Below, piece after piece: positions 17,744 through 28,074 of a stretch of 64,000 nt of DNA (position 1 is the stretch's first letter; each line of letters starts with the position of its first letter). The DNA comes from Levilactobacillus parabrevis ATCC 53295. GTDB taxonomy: Bacteria > Bacillota > Bacilli > Lactobacillales > Lactobacillaceae. The notes under the pieces were generated by a model, which saw only the letters and a list, made by a program, of their open reading frames with translations, did not search any database and was not told the DNA's origin. The translations under genes were made by a program, and so were the position numbers. The stretch lies in the NCBI RefSeq assembly GCF_001434055.1, contig NZ_AZCZ01000006.1, forward strand, positions 17,811 through 81,810. Reading direction: 5' to 3'.

Positions 17744-19051
17744 ATGAGTGAAAATGGCACGAGTCAAAACAATGAAAATAACGAATTATTAGATGCTTTA
17801 AACAGCATCGATAACGTTAAAGTCGGTGACGTCGTTAAGGGTGAAGTCTTAACGATCGATGACGACCAACAAGCAATCGTCGGTATTGCTGATACTGGTA
17901 TTGAAGGGGTTGTTCCAAAGAAGGAACTTTCCACGAAGCCAGTTGATGATATTAATTCTGTAATTAAAGTCGGGGACGTTATGGACCTCGTCGTAATTTC
18001 TCGTATTGGTACTGACAAGGAAGGCGGCAGTTACTTACTGTCACAACGTCGTTTGGAAGCCCGTAAGGTTTGGGACGACATCCAAAAGGAATTCGAAGCA
18101 GGTCATACGTTGACTGCACCCGTTACCCAAGTGGTTAAGGGTGGGTTAGTCGTTGATGCTGGTGTGCGTGGATTCGTTCCTGCATCTATGGTATCTGACC
18201 ACTTCGTTGAAGACTTATCTCAATTCAAGGGCCAAACCCTGGAATTCAAGATTGTCGAAATCGAACCTAGCGAAAACCGTCTGATCCTTTCTCACCGTGC
18301 ATTGGTTGAAAAGGAACGTGCAGCACAAAAGGCTGAAATCATGGCTAAGTTGACTGCCGGCGACATCGTTGAAGGTAAAGTTGCACGTTTGACCAACTTT
18401 GGTGCCTTCGTTGACCTTGGCGGCGTTGATGGGTTAGTTCACGTTTCAGAAATCGCCTTTGAACGGGTTGAAAAGCCTAGCGATGTCTTGAAGGTGGGCC
18501 AAGAAGTTAAGGTTAAGGTCTTATCTGTTGATACTGACCGTGACCGGATCTCCCTTTCCATCAAGCAAACCTTGCCAGAACCTTGGGATGGTATCGAAGA
18601 CAAAGCCCCACAAGGCAGCGTCTTAGATGGTACTGTTAAGCGTTTGACTAGCTTTGGGGCCTTCGTTGAAGTGTTCCCTGGCGTTGAAGGTTTAGTTCAC
18701 ATTTCCCAAATTTCTCACCAACACATCGCGACGCCTGCTGACGTTCTGAAGGTTGGTCAAGAAATCAAGGTTAAGGTCTTGGATGTACGTCCAGATGACC
18801 ACCGTTTGGCATTGTCTATCAAGGCCTTGGAAGAAAAGCCACAATCTGGTGACGAAGCTTCCGAAAGCCACAGTAGCAACAATAACAACCGGAGCCGGAA
18901 CAACGGTGGCAACAACAACCGTCGTCGTAACAACCGGAACTCTGCTGAAACTTCAACGGCTAACGCCCCAGAAGAAAGCACTGGTTTCTCTTTAGGTGAC
19001 CTCATTGGGGACAGCCTGAAGAAGGACATGGAAGATAACGAAAACAACTAA
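17744..19051 (+). CDS. rpsA: 30S ribosomal protein S1-like protein RpsA
   Basis: This is a 435-residue protein with four tandem S1 RNA-binding domains (about 25-100, 115-180, 200-272 and 285-357), seen as repeated G-D-I-V-E-G-K-V/F-G-A-F-V-D patterns. Firmicute S1 homologues have fewer domains than the six of E. coli and are loosely ribosome-associated. The last 75 residues are a low-complexity tail rich in Asn, Arg, Ser and Gly, ending in an acidic helix. Codon use is strongly biased, as in pyk, pointing to high expression. AAGGAGG precedes the ATG; an upstream alternative would start inside that site. Confidence 0.93.
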   Translation: MSENGTSQNNENNELLDALNSIDNVKVGDVVKGEVLTIDDDQQAIVGIADTGIEGVVPKKELSTKPVDDINSVIKVGDVMDLVVISRIGTDKEGGSYLLSQRRLEARKVWDDIQKEFEAGHTLTAPVTQVVKGGLVVDAGVRGFVPASMVSDHFVEDLSQFKGQTLEFKIVEIEPSENRLILSHRALVEKERAAQKAEIMAKLTAGDIVEGKVARLTNFGAFVDLGGVDGLVHVSEIAFERVEKPSDVLKVGQEVKVKVLSVDTDRDRISLSIKQTLPEPWDGIEDKAPQGSVLDGTVKRLTSFGAFVEVFPGVEGLVHISQISHQHIATPADVLKVGQEIKVKVLDVRPDDHRLALSIKALEEKPQSGDEASESHSSNNNNRSRNNGGNNNRRRNNRNSAETSTANAPEESTGFSLGDLIGDSLKKDMEDNENN

Positions 19052-19066
19052 TACGTTTGGTTGAAG

Positions 19067-19112
19067 AAGGGTTTGGCGCGGAACTTTGTTGGTTTCGCTC
19101 CGAACCCTTTTC
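19067..19112 (+). terminator. Rho-independent terminator of rpsA
   Basis: Arms starting AAGGGTT at 19067 and ending AACCCTT at 19109 pair over about 18 positions with a few mismatches and G-U pairs. The T-run is only four long. Confidence 0.7.
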
Positions 19113-19191
19113 ATGTCATCAGGGGTATTTTAACCGTATCGCCAACGAGCCCGAAAGTAAGCCCGCAACGGCGACACGGTAACCGCCAGTT

Positions 19192-19220
19192 TTGACAGTT
19201 AACCGATTATCGTGTAGACT
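19192..19220 (+). promoter_or_regulatory. der promoter
   Basis: TTGACA at 19192-19197 and TAGACT at 19215-19220 are 17 bases apart. The implied leader is about 160 bases and can fold; a second weaker candidate (TTGGCA at 19265, TATTAA at 19287) lies inside it. Confidence 0.65.
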
Positions 19221-19389
19221 ATGACTCTTGTGAGCAGATGTTATCCGTGAAAATTTGAAGCGCATTGGCACACGAGCTGGCATTGTTATTAAAATAATGG
19301 GTTAGATCGGCGTTAGCCGTGAAGGCGGCAGAAACACTAATATAACCCGTGTTAAAAATTAAATTGATTTGAAGAAGGAGGGATTTGTC

Positions 19390-20697
19390 GTGGCTTATCC
19401 CGTAGTCGCAATCGTGGGTCGTCCTAATGTTGGTAAATCGACCCTGTTCAACCGGATCGCCGGTGAACGAATCTCAATCGTTGAAGATACCCCAGGGGTT
19501 ACGCGTGACCGAATCTATACGCGTGCCGAATGGCTGGGAACTGAATTTCGGATGATCGACACTGGGGGGATTGACCTCAGTGACGAACCATTCATCACCC
19601 AAATTACGCAGCAGGCGGAAATCGCTATCGAAGAAGCCGACGTCATCGTCTTTATTACGAGTGCACCTGAAGGGGTCACCGATGCTGACGAAAACGTCGC
19701 CAAGATTTTGTACCGGGCCAACAAGCCGGTTCTGTTAGCGGTCAACAAGGCCGATAACCCTGAAGTGCGGGAGTCAATCTATGACTTCTACTCATTAGGG
19801 TTGGGCGATCCATACCCCGTTTCCGGGGCCCATGGGTTGGGCTTGGGTGACCTGCTGGATGCCGTCGTTAAGGAATTTCCTGAAGATACCGGTGCGCCTA
19901 AGGACGATACCATTCGCTTTAGCCTGATTGGGCGGCCCAACGTCGGGAAGTCCTCTCTGGTCAACGCTATCTTGGGAGAAGACCGGGTCATCGTCTCTGA
20001 CGTGGCTGGGACTACCCGTGATGCCATCGATACCAAGTTTACCGCTGATGGTACCGAGTTCACCATGGTCGATACGGCCGGGATTCGTAAGCGTGGTAAG
20101 GTCTACGAAAACACTGAAAAATACAGTGTTATGCGGGCCATGCGCGCCATTGACAATTCCGATGTCGTGTTGATGGTTATGAACGCCGAAGAAGGTATTC
20201 GTGAGCAAGATAAACGGGTCGCCGGTTACGCCCATGAGGCTGGTCGGGGGATCATTATCTTGGTCAACAAGTGGGATACCCTGAAGAAGGATAACCACAC
20301 GCTGACGGACTTCCAGAACCTGATCCGCATCGAGTTCCAATACCTGAGCTATGCCCCAATTATCTTCGTTTCGGCGAAGACTGGACAGCGGCTCGAACAG
20401 CTGCCGGAAATGATTAAGCGGGTCTCCGAGAACCACAACAAGCGGGTACAATCCGCTACCTTGAATGACGTGATCATGGACGCAATCGCCCTGAATCCAA
20501 CGCCATCTGATAATGGGAAGCGGCTACGGGTTTACTATGCAACTCAAGTAGCCGTTGCACCGCCAACTTTTGTGGTCTTCGTTAACGATCCCAAGATGAT
20601 GCATTTCTCCTATGAGCGTTTCTTGGAAAACCAAATCCGGGAACATTTCGATTTTGATGGGACACCAATCCATCTGATCGAACGGGCACGGAAGTAG
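19390..20697 (+). CDS. der: Ribosome biogenesis GTPase Der (EngA)
   Basis: Der is an essential double GTPase required for maturation of the 50S subunit. The 435 residues contain two G domains, each with its own P-loop (GRPNVGKST near residue 9 and GRPNVGKSS near 183), each with DTAG/DTGG and NKxD motifs, and a C-terminal KH-like domain (about 350-435). The GTG at 19390 is chosen because AAGGAGG ends nine bases before it and the protein then begins [17 protein letters not shown] as in the family. Confidence 0.97.
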   Translation: MAYPVVAIVGRPNVGKSTLFNRIAGERISIVEDTPGVTRDRIYTRAEWLGTEFRMIDTGGIDLSDEPFITQITQQAEIAIEEADVIVFITSAPEGVTDADENVAKILYRANKPVLLAVNKADNPEVRESIYDFYSLGLGDPYPVSGAHGLGLGDLLDAVVKEFPEDTGAPKDDTIRFSLIGRPNVGKSSLVNAILGEDRVIVSDVAGTTRDAIDTKFTADGTEFTMVDTAGIRKRGKVYENTEKYSVMRAMRAIDNSDVVLMVMNAEEGIREQDKRVAGYAHEAGRGIIILVNKWDTLKKDNHTLTDFQNLIRIEFQYLSYAPIIFVSAKTGQRLEQLPEMIKRVSENHNKRVQSATLNDVIMDAIALNPTPSDNGKRLRVYYATQVAVAPPTFVVFVNDPKMMHFSYERFLENQIREHFDFDGTPIHLIERARK

Positions 20698-20768
20698 GAA
20701 AAAAAGCGCTTTAGTCTTACTCTAAGGCCGATTTTGACCCATTTTTCGATAAAAATCGTAAATCTTAC

Positions 20769-20798
20769 GGGATAATTGCTAAAAAATGGCGTTATCCC
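20769..20798. repeat. Inverted repeat between der and hup
   Basis: GGGATAA at 20769-20775 and TTATCCC at 20792-20798 are perfect complements around 16 bases. It directly abuts the -35 of hup and has no T-run of note, so it may be an operator or a weak der terminator. Confidence 0.45.
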
Positions 20799-20827
20799 TT
20801 GTCATATAAGGCTTCCTGTGCTATCTT
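20799..20827 (+). promoter_or_regulatory. hup promoter
   Basis: TTGTCA at 20799-20804 and TATCTT at 20822-20827 lie 17 bases apart, with TGC directly before the -10. The leader to hup is about 105 bases. Confidence 0.65.
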
Positions 20828-20938
20828 TGATTAAGAAATGATGCGGTTGACCGTATTTGTTTCATCATTTTTGGACCACTCAAAAATGACTACTAGATGG
20901 CATTCATCTAATCTTCATTGCAGGAGGTGAATTCAAAC

Positions 20939-21214
20939 ATGGCAAACAAAGCACAATTGGTTAGCGACGTTGCAACTGCAACTGGTTTAACTAAAAAGGA
21001 CGCAACTGCTGCAGTTGATGCAGTATTCGATTCTGTCCAAGCAACGTTAGCAAAAGGCGAAAAGGTTCAATTGATCGGCTTTGGTAACTTTGAAGTACGT
21101 GAACGTGCAGCTCGTAAGGGCCGTAACCCACAAACTGGACAAGAAATCCAAATCCCAGCAAGCAAAGTACCTGCATTCAAGCCAGGTAAAGCTTTAAAGG
21201 ATGCTGTTAAGTAA
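20939..21214 (+). CDS. hup: HU family DNA-binding protein
   Basis: HU is the abundant dimeric nucleoid protein that bends DNA. The 91 residues have the complete fold, including the DNA-intercalating arm [22 protein letters not shown]. The ribosome binding site AGGAGGTGA at 20922-20930 is a perfect nine-base complement to the 16S rRNA end, and codon use is strongly biased, both fitting very high expression. It is monocistronic with its own promoter and terminator. Confidence 0.98.
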   Translation: MANKAQLVSDVATATGLTKKDATAAVDAVFDSVQATLAKGEKVQLIGFGNFEVRERAARKGRNPQTGQEIQIPASKVPAFKPGKALKDAVK

Positions 21215-21240
21215 TTACAATTAATTATTTAATAGGTAAA

Positions 21241-21273
21241 GGGCCAGGTCGGCAATTGTCGGACTGGTTTTTT
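21241..21273 (+). terminator. Rho-independent terminator of hup
   Basis: CCAGGTCG and CGGACTGG form an imperfect stem followed by six T. Confidence 0.75.
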
Positions 21274-21448
21274 ATTACCCAAAATTTGTGGCGGCTTGAG
21301 TGTTTATAGTTTCCATGTTTGATCGGATTGCGTATAATTAAATGCGTTGTCAATTTTAGTGATTTTAACGAAATAAAACTGTGCTACACCCATGGAGCGT
21401 AAGTGTAATTGGGGTAGTACCTGACAGTGAATTAAATGGAGGCGGGTT

Positions 21449-22711
21449 ATGAGTTACGCACAAACGGCACTTGATCAATTGGAAAAGGGACAACTCGAAG
21501 ACTTCAAGAAGCAGTATGCCTTGTCGCTGCGCCACGATGACGATGATACCCTGTTCAGTCTAGGCGAGGAGCTCTACTCTCTGGGATTTCTGAATCAGTC
21601 GCGACGGATCTACGAGAAGCTTTTGAAGAAGTACCCCGATGAAGATGAATTGCGCACGAACCTGGCTGATATTGCCATTGATGAAGACAAGAACGACGAA
21701 GCTTTAGACTACCTGAATCAGGTCAGACCAGACTCTCCAGCCTACGTGGAGGCGCTGATGGTGGCAGCCGACCTTTATCAGACGCAGGAACTCTTCGAAG
21801 TCAGTGAACAGAAATTGTTGACGGCCAAGAAATTGGCCCCTGACGAGCCCGTCATCACGTTTGCGTTGGCCGAGCTCTACAATACCATGCGTGAGTTCAG
21901 AAAGGCTATACCGCTATATTTGGACCTAATTACGGCCGGTACGACCGAGTTCTCTAAGGTTAACCTGGTCGAACGACTCGGGGTAGCCTATGCCAACGCT
22001 GGGCGCTTCGAGCAGGCAATCGGCTACCTTAAGCAGATTCATACCGGGGATATGACGCCGGACGTGAAGTTTGAAACGGCCTTTACTTACTTGCAGCTCA
22101 AGGAACGGACCGAGGCCATCAATCTTTTCAACGAGCTGAAGGACAGCGATGAGCACTACACCTCACTTTACCCTTACTTGGGTCAGGCGCTGGAGCAGGA
22201 GAACCGCTTACCAGAGGCACTGACTGCCTTGCAAGAGGGCTTGGGTGTTGATCAGTATAACGAGAAGCTCTGGCTCCAGGCGGCGCATGTGGCTACCAAA
22301 TTGGATGATGAGGCCTTGGCTGAGAAGTATCTAAAGAAGGGCCACGAGCTTGATAGCGACGACATTGCTGCGGTAATTCAATTGAGTAACCTCTACGTCA
22401 AGCAGGAACGTTGGGACGAAAACGAAGCTTTAGCTAAGCCATACGTGAAGGCCGAAGATGCTGATCCCCAGTTATACTGGAATTTGGCGATTACGGCCAA
22501 CCATCAAGAGGACTTTGCCGGTGCTCGCAAGTACTACGATGCGGCAGCACCATTCTTCATGGATCAGCCAGACTTCTTGAAGCCAGCCATCTACTTCTAC
22601 CGCGAAGAAGGGGCTACCGATCAGGTGATCAAGCTGTTACAGGCTTATCTGAAGGTCGTGCCGGATGATGGCGAAATGGCGTTGATGCTGGAAGGCTATC
22701 AAGATATTTAA
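21449..22711 (+). CDS. ypiA: Tetratricopeptide repeat protein, YpiA-like
   Basis: This 420-residue cytoplasmic protein consists almost entirely of tandem TPR helices (about ten units, for example LYSLGFLNQSRRIYEKLL and LAELYNTMREFRKAIPLYL), with no enzymatic motif. Its position after hup and its length match YpiA of B. subtilis, whose function is unknown; TPR proteins usually act as scaffolds. GGAGG precedes the ATG and a terminator follows. Confidence 0.87.
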   Translation: MSYAQTALDQLEKGQLEDFKKQYALSLRHDDDDTLFSLGEELYSLGFLNQSRRIYEKLLKKYPDEDELRTNLADIAIDEDKNDEALDYLNQVRPDSPAYVEALMVAADLYQTQELFEVSEQKLLTAKKLAPDEPVITFALAELYNTMREFRKAIPLYLDLITAGTTEFSKVNLVERLGVAYANAGRFEQAIGYLKQIHTGDMTPDVKFETAFTYLQLKERTEAINLFNELKDSDEHYTSLYPYLGQALEQENRLPEALTALQEGLGVDQYNEKLWLQAAHVATKLDDEALAEKYLKKGHELDSDDIAAVIQLSNLYVKQERWDENEALAKPYVKAEDADPQLYWNLAITANHQEDFAGARKYYDAAAPFFMDQPDFLKPAIYFYREEGATDQVIKLLQAYLKVVPDDGEMALMLEGYQDI

Positions 22712-22722
22712 GCGAAAATACG

Positions 22723-22755
22723 AAAAAGAATGGTTCCGATGGATCATTCTTTTTT
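22723..22755 (+). terminator. Rho-independent terminator of ypiA
   Basis: AAAAAGAATG and CATTCTTTTTT form the outer stem, extended by TCC/GGA inside, followed by T. Confidence 0.8.
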
Positions 22756-22798
22756 ACTGGAGTGAGCACACAATAATTACTTTAACTTATACCTACCA

Positions 22799-22828
22799 AA
22801 AAAAGCAACCGCAAACCCCGCGGTTGCC
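22799..22828 (-). terminator. Rho-independent terminator of yitT
   Basis: GCAACCGC at 22805-22812 and GCGGTTGC at 22820-22827 are perfect complements. On the minus strand the stem is followed by six T. It faces the ypiA terminator in the convergent gap. Confidence 0.85.
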
Positions 22829-22836
22829 AACCAGCA

Positions 22837-23730
22837 CTAAGGCTTAAACTTACTGAGAAAGTTCTTTTTCGGCCGAGCAAATGAAAATCCTTCACCCAGA
22901 GCCTCGTTTACATTGATGACCGAGACGAAAGCCTTCGAATCGTGCCGAGCAATGATTTGACGCAGCCGATGGAGCTCGCTAGGGGCAACGACCACGTAAA
23001 TCATTTGACGGGGCTTGTGGGAAAAGCCACCTTCACCGCTGACCAGGCTCACGCCACGCTGCAGCTCATCCATGATGCTATTCGTAATTTCCTGATATTG
23101 GTCGGAAACGATGATGATTCCCCGCGCGGCATAGGCACCTTCCTGCGTGAAATTCACGAGTCGGGCAAAGACGTAGGAGTAAATCAACGTGTAGGCCATG
23201 TGTTGAATATCGATGTAGACCAATGAAATCAGTAGGATCACGACGTCCAGCCACAGCAATGTTTGACCCATGGGGACCCCGTAGAACCGCTCCATGATTC
23301 GGGCAACGATGTCGGTTCCCCCCGTGGTGCCACCATACCGGTAGAGAAGACCGGAACCTAGGCCACCAGTCAACCCAGCTGCTAGAGACGCGAGTAGGAG
23401 GTCGTGGTGCAGGTCGATTGCGAAGGGTACCCGTTGCCAGATCCACAGGAATAGCGCCAACATGGCCGTTCCATAGATGGTATAAATCAGGGACTGTCGG
23501 CCTAAGAACCGATACCCGATCAACAGTAAGGGAGCGTTGATCAAAATCGTTGAATAGGCTGGGTCCAGGTGGAACAGCGCCCGGATAATCAGCGTGATCC
23601 CGGAGATTCCACCGTCCGCTAAATTATTTGCGATGTTGAAGAACACCAGGCTGAAGGCCATGGTGGCACACCCAATCCCAATCATTAGTAGGTCAATCAG
23701 CCGGATAGATTCGTCCTTAACTTGTGTCAT
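22837..23730 (-). CDS. YitT family membrane protein
   Basis: This is a 297-residue integral membrane protein with about five to six helices (DUF161 type) and a C-terminal soluble DUF2179 domain (about 210-285), the layout of the YitT/YqfU group. No transport substrate is established for the family. The methionine at 23730 (MTQVKDESIRL) is chosen because AGGAGA lies eight bases before it; the open frame extends 210 bases upstream without a site. It is transcribed alone, divergently from cca. Confidence 0.88.
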   Translation of the reverse strand: MTQVKDESIRLIDLLMIGIGCATMAFSLVFFNIANNLADGGISGITLIIRALFHLDPAYSTILINAPLLLIGYRFLGRQSLIYTIYGTAMLALFLWIWQRVPFAIDLHHDLLLASLAAGLTGGLGSGLLYRYGGTTGGTDIVARIMERFYGVPMGQTLLWLDVVILLISLVYIDIQHMAYTLIYSYVFARLVNFTQEGAYAARGIIIVSDQYQEITNSIMDELQRGVSLVSGEGGFSHKPRQMIYVVVAPSELHRLRQIIARHDSKAFVSVINVNEALGEGFSFARPKKNFLSKFKP

Positions 23731-23974
23731 GACGTTCTCTCCTAACCAAAATAAAATTTTTCCTTTTCCATCATAGCACAGCGCAAGCGCTAACAGGCGA
23801 CAAACTCGTGGAGAAGCGGTGACTTTGAATTCAATTCTCCCCTGGAATCTGTTAGACTGGCATATAGAGCACACTGATCTGACCGGTCGTAACTGGCTGC
23901 GAACGGCCGAGCTGTCGGTCAGGTTAAGCGCGTAGAACAATCGGCGATTTCAGCCGGCGAAAGGTGAATTTGAC

Positions 23975-25168
23975 ATGAAGTTGGAACAGTTACCAGAAGA
24001 ATTTGAACACGCGCGGCCAGTCTTACAGACGATTGAGCAGGCGGGCTATGAGGCTTACTTTGTCGGCGGTAGCGTGCGGGACACCATCCTGGGAAAGGCT
24101 ATCCACGATGTCGACATCGCCACCAGTGCCTACCCCGATGAGATCAAGCACCTCTTCAAACGAACGGTCGACACCGGGATCGAACACGGTACCGTTATGA
24201 TTCTGGACCATGGAACCGGCTATGAAACGACGACGTTCCGCTCGGAGTCGACCTATACCGACTTTCGCCGGCCCGATCAAGTCACCTTCGTCCGTTCGTT
24301 GGCAGAAGACCTTAAGCGCCGTGACTTCACAATTAATGCGCTGGCTATGCGTGAGAACGGGGAAGTCATCGACTTATTTGACGGTCTGACCGACTTGCAG
24401 AATAATCAGATTCGTGCCGTGGGTGATGCCCAGGAACGCTTTCATGAGGATGCGCTGCGGATGATGCGGGCGGTCCGTTTCGCTAGTCAACTGGACTTCA
24501 CGATCGTACCGGATACTTTAGATGCTATCACGGCCCACGCCCAGCTTTTGACCAAGATTGCTGTGGAGCGGACGCAAGTGGAACTGCTGAAGCTACTTCA
24601 GGGAAAGACGCCGCAACGCGGTCTGACCGATCTCATGGCGACCGGCTTGTGGCAATATTGCCCGCACTTTGCGCCTCATGAGGTGGCTTTAAAGGAACTC
24701 ACAACGCAACTCGTTCATGGTGTGTCATCCGAAACGGCCGCTTGGACACTGCTGGTCACCAAATTTGGCCTAGAGACCGCGGCAATCACGCCCTTCATGA
24801 AACATTGGAAGACGGCTAATCAAACCATCAATGCGGTGCAAACGACTAGCAAAACGGCGACACTGCTCCTGCAGGGAGGCCTGAACGCTTGGCAACTCTA
24901 TCAATGTGGTGCCGACTTGATGCCAATCGCTAATGAGGTCGCCGTTATTTTAGGGGCGCCGGACCGCTTAGCATCGCTGACAACGCAATTGGCGGCGCTA
25001 CCCATTCAACATAAAAAGGAATTAGCCGTCACTGGAAAGGACCTTATGCAGGCCGGCATTCAACCGGGACCGCAGTTGGGAGCTATTCTGGGCGACTTAG
25101 AGTACGGGGTCGTAACTGGTGCCGTGGCAAATACCCACGATGCATTGGTGGCCCAAGCAACTGCTTAA
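23975..25168 (+). CDS. cca: CCA tRNA nucleotidyltransferase
   Basis: This enzyme adds or repairs the 3' CCA end of tRNAs without a template. The 397 residues are of the class II bacterial type: the head domain has FVGGSVRDTILG and the metal-binding pair D45 and D47 in HDVDIAT, followed by the RRDFTINALAMR neck motif (here KRRDFTINALAMR) and a helical body and tail. No HD phosphohydrolase domain is present. It starts 244 bases from the divergent yitT and runs into the ABC-F gene 28 bases downstream. Confidence 0.95.
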   Translation: MKLEQLPEEFEHARPVLQTIEQAGYEAYFVGGSVRDTILGKAIHDVDIATSAYPDEIKHLFKRTVDTGIEHGTVMILDHGTGYETTTFRSESTYTDFRRPDQVTFVRSLAEDLKRRDFTINALAMRENGEVIDLFDGLTDLQNNQIRAVGDAQERFHEDALRMMRAVRFASQLDFTIVPDTLDAITAHAQLLTKIAVERTQVELLKLLQGKTPQRGLTDLMATGLWQYCPHFAPHEVALKELTTQLVHGVSSETAAWTLLVTKFGLETAAITPFMKHWKTANQTINAVQTTSKTATLLLQGGLNAWQLYQCGADLMPIANEVAVILGAPDRLASLTTQLAALPIQHKKELAVTGKDLMQAGIQPGPQLGAILGDLEYGVVTGAVANTHDALVAQATA

Positions 25169-25196
25169 GAATCTTAATTAAGAGAGTGAAGAGACT

Positions 25197-27092
25197 ATGC
25201 AAACCTTACGCGCAGAAAATTTACACCGAACTTACGGTGAAAAAATCTTATTTGATAATTTAAATTTCATTATTAACGAACACGATCGCATCGGCCTCAT
25301 TGGGGTCAATGGGAGCGGTAAAACCTCACTGCTGGACACCTTAGCTGGCATCAGCAACGAACAATCTGGCGAGCTGTCAACGCCCAAGGACTATTCCATT
25401 GGCTACCTGACGCAGAAACCCAATCTTGATGAAAATCTGACGGTCATGGACGCCGTATTCTCCGGTGATCAGCCCGTCTTTGCGACGATTCGCCGTTATG
25501 AGGCGGCGCTGGCGACCTATGGGGCTCATCCTGAAGATGCCAAGGCCCAGCAACGATACCTGGACGCTGAAGCCCAGATGAACGAGGAGGAAGCCTGGAC
25601 CGCCGAGAGCGACGTGAAGACGATCCTGACTCAGCTGAAGATCACCGACCTGTCCCAGTCGATTAAGACCATGTCTGGTGGCCAGATCAAGCGGGTTGGC
25701 CTGGCCCAAGTGTTGATTCAGTCGCCTGATCTCCTCTTATTAGACGAACCGACCAACCACTTGGATTTCGACTCCATTGCCTGGTTACAGCAATATTTGG
25801 CCAGCTACAAAGGGGCCTTACTGGTCGTCACCCATGACCGGTACTTCTTGGATCAGATTGCCAATCAGATTTGGGAACTTGATTTCGGGAAACTTTACCA
25901 ATATCCTGGCAACTACCAAGCTTACGTGCAGGAAAAGGCGGAACGCGTCAGCCAAGAAGCCGAAGCCGACCAGAAACAGCAACAACTATACAAAAAAGAA
26001 TTAGCTTGGATGAAAGCTGGCGCCAAGGCCCGTTCAACCAAACAGCAGGCCCGCATCAACCGGTTCAATGATATTGCCAGCAACGTGGGCACACGGCAGG
26101 TTCAGAGTAACGTGTCTATCTCGTTAGGCCAACAACGCTTGGGTAAGAAGGTTATTGAACTCAAGGAGGCTAACCTATCCTTGGGCGGCCACACGATTCT
26201 CAAAGACTTTAGCGACCTGATTCAGGGTGGCGAACGTATCGGGATCAGTGGGGAGAATGGCGCTGGTAAATCCAGTCTGCTCAACGTGATTGCTCAGCGG
26301 TTGCCGTTAGATTCTGGAATCGTTACGATTGGGGAAACGGTCAAGATGGCCTACTACACCCAGCAGATTGAACCTATCCCGGACGACAAACGGATGATCA
26401 ATTACCTCTCCGAAGTGGGTCAAAACGTGACCGACAAGGCGGGAAATTCCGTCAGTGTAACCGAACTTTTGGAACAATTCCTATTTCCACGGTTTATGCA
26501 TGGAACGTTGATCCGTAAGCTTTCTGGTGGGGAAAAACGTCGGCTGTACCTGCTGAAGCTCCTGATGGAACAACCGAACGTCTTGCTCTTGGACGAACCG
26601 ACCAACGCTCTGGATATCAGCACCTTGACCGTCCTGGAAGATTATATTTCCCAGTTTGCCGGGACCGTCATTACGGTTTCTCATGACCGGTACTTCCTGG
26701 ATAAGGTGGCTGATCGGTTATTGATTTTTGACGGCAACGGTCAAATCGATCGGTACTCTGGGCAGTTCAGTGCCTACTTGGACGACGCTCAGAAGGCCAG
26801 CAAGGCGAAGAGCAAGCCGGCCAAGGAAAAGGCAGACCAGCCTGCTGATGACGCACCCGCTAAACCAAAGAAGAAGGTTAAGTTGACCTACGCCGAACAG
26901 AAGGAGTGGGAAGGTATTGAAGCCGTGATCGATGGTCTTGAAAGTCAGAAATCCGAGGTTCAAACGGCGATGAACGCTAACGGGGCGAACTACGATAAGC
27001 TAGCTGACTTACAGGCCCAACTCGACGATCTCGACAAGCAACTTGATGAAAAGATGGAACGTTGGGAATATCTTAGCGAGTACGCGGAATAG
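25197..27092 (+). CDS. ABC-F ATPase, Uup/YfmR type
   Basis: This soluble protein of 631 residues carries two ABC ATPase domains and no membrane helices. ABC-F proteins bind the ribosomal E site and rescue stalled translation. The first domain has Walker A GVNGSGKT (about 36-43), signature SGGQ and Walker B LLLLDEPTNHLD; the second has GENGAGKS, SGGEKRR and LLLDEPTNALD. Between them is the P-site interaction linker, and the C-terminal 90 residues are a lysine-rich stretch followed by a coiled coil, the Uup/YfmR hallmark. An antibiotic-resistance role is not suggested. It lies 12 bases before thyA. Confidence 0.9.
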   Translation: MQTLRAENLHRTYGEKILFDNLNFIINEHDRIGLIGVNGSGKTSLLDTLAGISNEQSGELSTPKDYSIGYLTQKPNLDENLTVMDAVFSGDQPVFATIRRYEAALATYGAHPEDAKAQQRYLDAEAQMNEEEAWTAESDVKTILTQLKITDLSQSIKTMSGGQIKRVGLAQVLIQSPDLLLLDEPTNHLDFDSIAWLQQYLASYKGALLVVTHDRYFLDQIANQIWELDFGKLYQYPGNYQAYVQEKAERVSQEAEADQKQQQLYKKELAWMKAGAKARSTKQQARINRFNDIASNVGTRQVQSNVSISLGQQRLGKKVIELKEANLSLGGHTILKDFSDLIQGGERIGISGENGAGKSSLLNVIAQRLPLDSGIVTIGETVKMAYYTQQIEPIPDDKRMINYLSEVGQNVTDKAGNSVSVTELLEQFLFPRFMHGTLIRKLSGGEKRRLYLLKLLMEQPNVLLLDEPTNALDISTLTVLEDYISQFAGTVITVSHDRYFLDKVADRLLIFDGNGQIDRYSGQFSAYLDDAQKASKAKSKPAKEKADQPADDAPAKPKKKVKLTYAEQKEWEGIEAVIDGLESQKSEVQTAMNANGANYDKLADLQAQLDDLDKQLDEKMERWEYLSEYAE

Positions 27093-27104
27093 GAGACGAC
27101 CAAA

Positions 27105-28055
27105 ATGCTAGAAGATGCTTATTTAGATTTGGCCAAGAAAGTTTTAAACGAGGGCCATCGCAAGTCTGACCGCACGGGAACCGGGACACTGAGTCTATTT
27201 GGTTACCAAATGCGCTTCAATTTGCAGGAAGGCTTTCCACTGTTGACCACGAAGAAGGTTCCCTTCGGTTTGATTAAGTCGGAATTACTGTGGTTTCTGA
27301 AGGGCGATACGAACATTCGGTTTCTTCTACAACACCACAACCACATCTGGGACGAATGGGCCTTCCAACGCTTCATTGAGAGCGCCGACTATCACGGTCC
27401 AGACATGACCGACTTTGGTCGTCGTTCGTTGGTTGATGCGGACTTTAATCAGCAATACCAGGCGGAAAAGAAGGCCTTTGACGACCGGATTCTCAATGAT
27501 CAGGCTTTTGGTGACCACTACGGTGATCTAGGTCTGGTCTACGGCAGTCAGTGGCGGGCCTGGCAGGGTAAGAATGGTGAAACGATCGATCAAATTGCGA
27601 ACGTTATCGAAACGCTACGGACACACCCTGATTCTCGGCGAATGATCGTCTCAGCGTGGAACCCGGCCGACGTGCCATCCATGGCATTGCCACCGTGCCA
27701 CACGTTATTCCAATTCTACGTGAACGATGGCAAGCTGAGCTGTCAGCTCTACCAACGGAGTGGAGATATCTTCCTGGGCGTGCCGTTTAACATTGCGAGC
27801 TATGCCTTGTTGACCTCCCTGATTGCTAAGGAAGTTGGCCTGGAAGTGGGCGACTTCGTGCATACTCTGGGTGACGCGCACATTTATCGTAACCATATTG
27901 AGCAGATCACAACGCAGCTGGTTCGGACACCGAAGGCAGCGCCACAGTTATGGTTAAATCCGGATAAATCGAGCATCTTTGATTATGAAATGGCGGACAT
28001 TAAGGTCACGGGCTACGATCCGGCACCGGCCATCAAGGCGCCGGTCGCCGTCTAG
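27105..28055 (+). CDS. thyA: Thymidylate synthase
   Basis: ThyA methylates dUMP to dTMP using methylene-tetrahydrofolate, yielding dihydrofolate. The protein is 316 residues, the length of the well-studied L. casei enzyme, including its roughly 50-residue insertion (here about 88-138), and the catalytic cysteine in [10 protein letters not shown] is residue 198 as in that enzyme. AGGAG precedes the ATG. dfrA follows 19 bases downstream and regenerates the folate cofactor. Confidence 0.98.
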   Translation: MLEDAYLDLAKKVLNEGHRKSDRTGTGTLSLFGYQMRFNLQEGFPLLTTKKVPFGLIKSELLWFLKGDTNIRFLLQHHNHIWDEWAFQRFIESADYHGPDMTDFGRRSLVDADFNQQYQAEKKAFDDRILNDQAFGDHYGDLGLVYGSQWRAWQGKNGETIDQIANVIETLRTHPDSRRMIVSAWNPADVPSMALPPCHTLFQFYVNDGKLSCQLYQRSGDIFLGVPFNIASYALLTSLIAKEVGLEVGDFVHTLGDAHIYRNHIEQITTQLVRTPKAAPQLWLNPDKSSIFDYEMADIKVTGYDPAPAIKAPVAV

Positions 28056-28074
28056 CTAGATTGGAGGCACAGTG

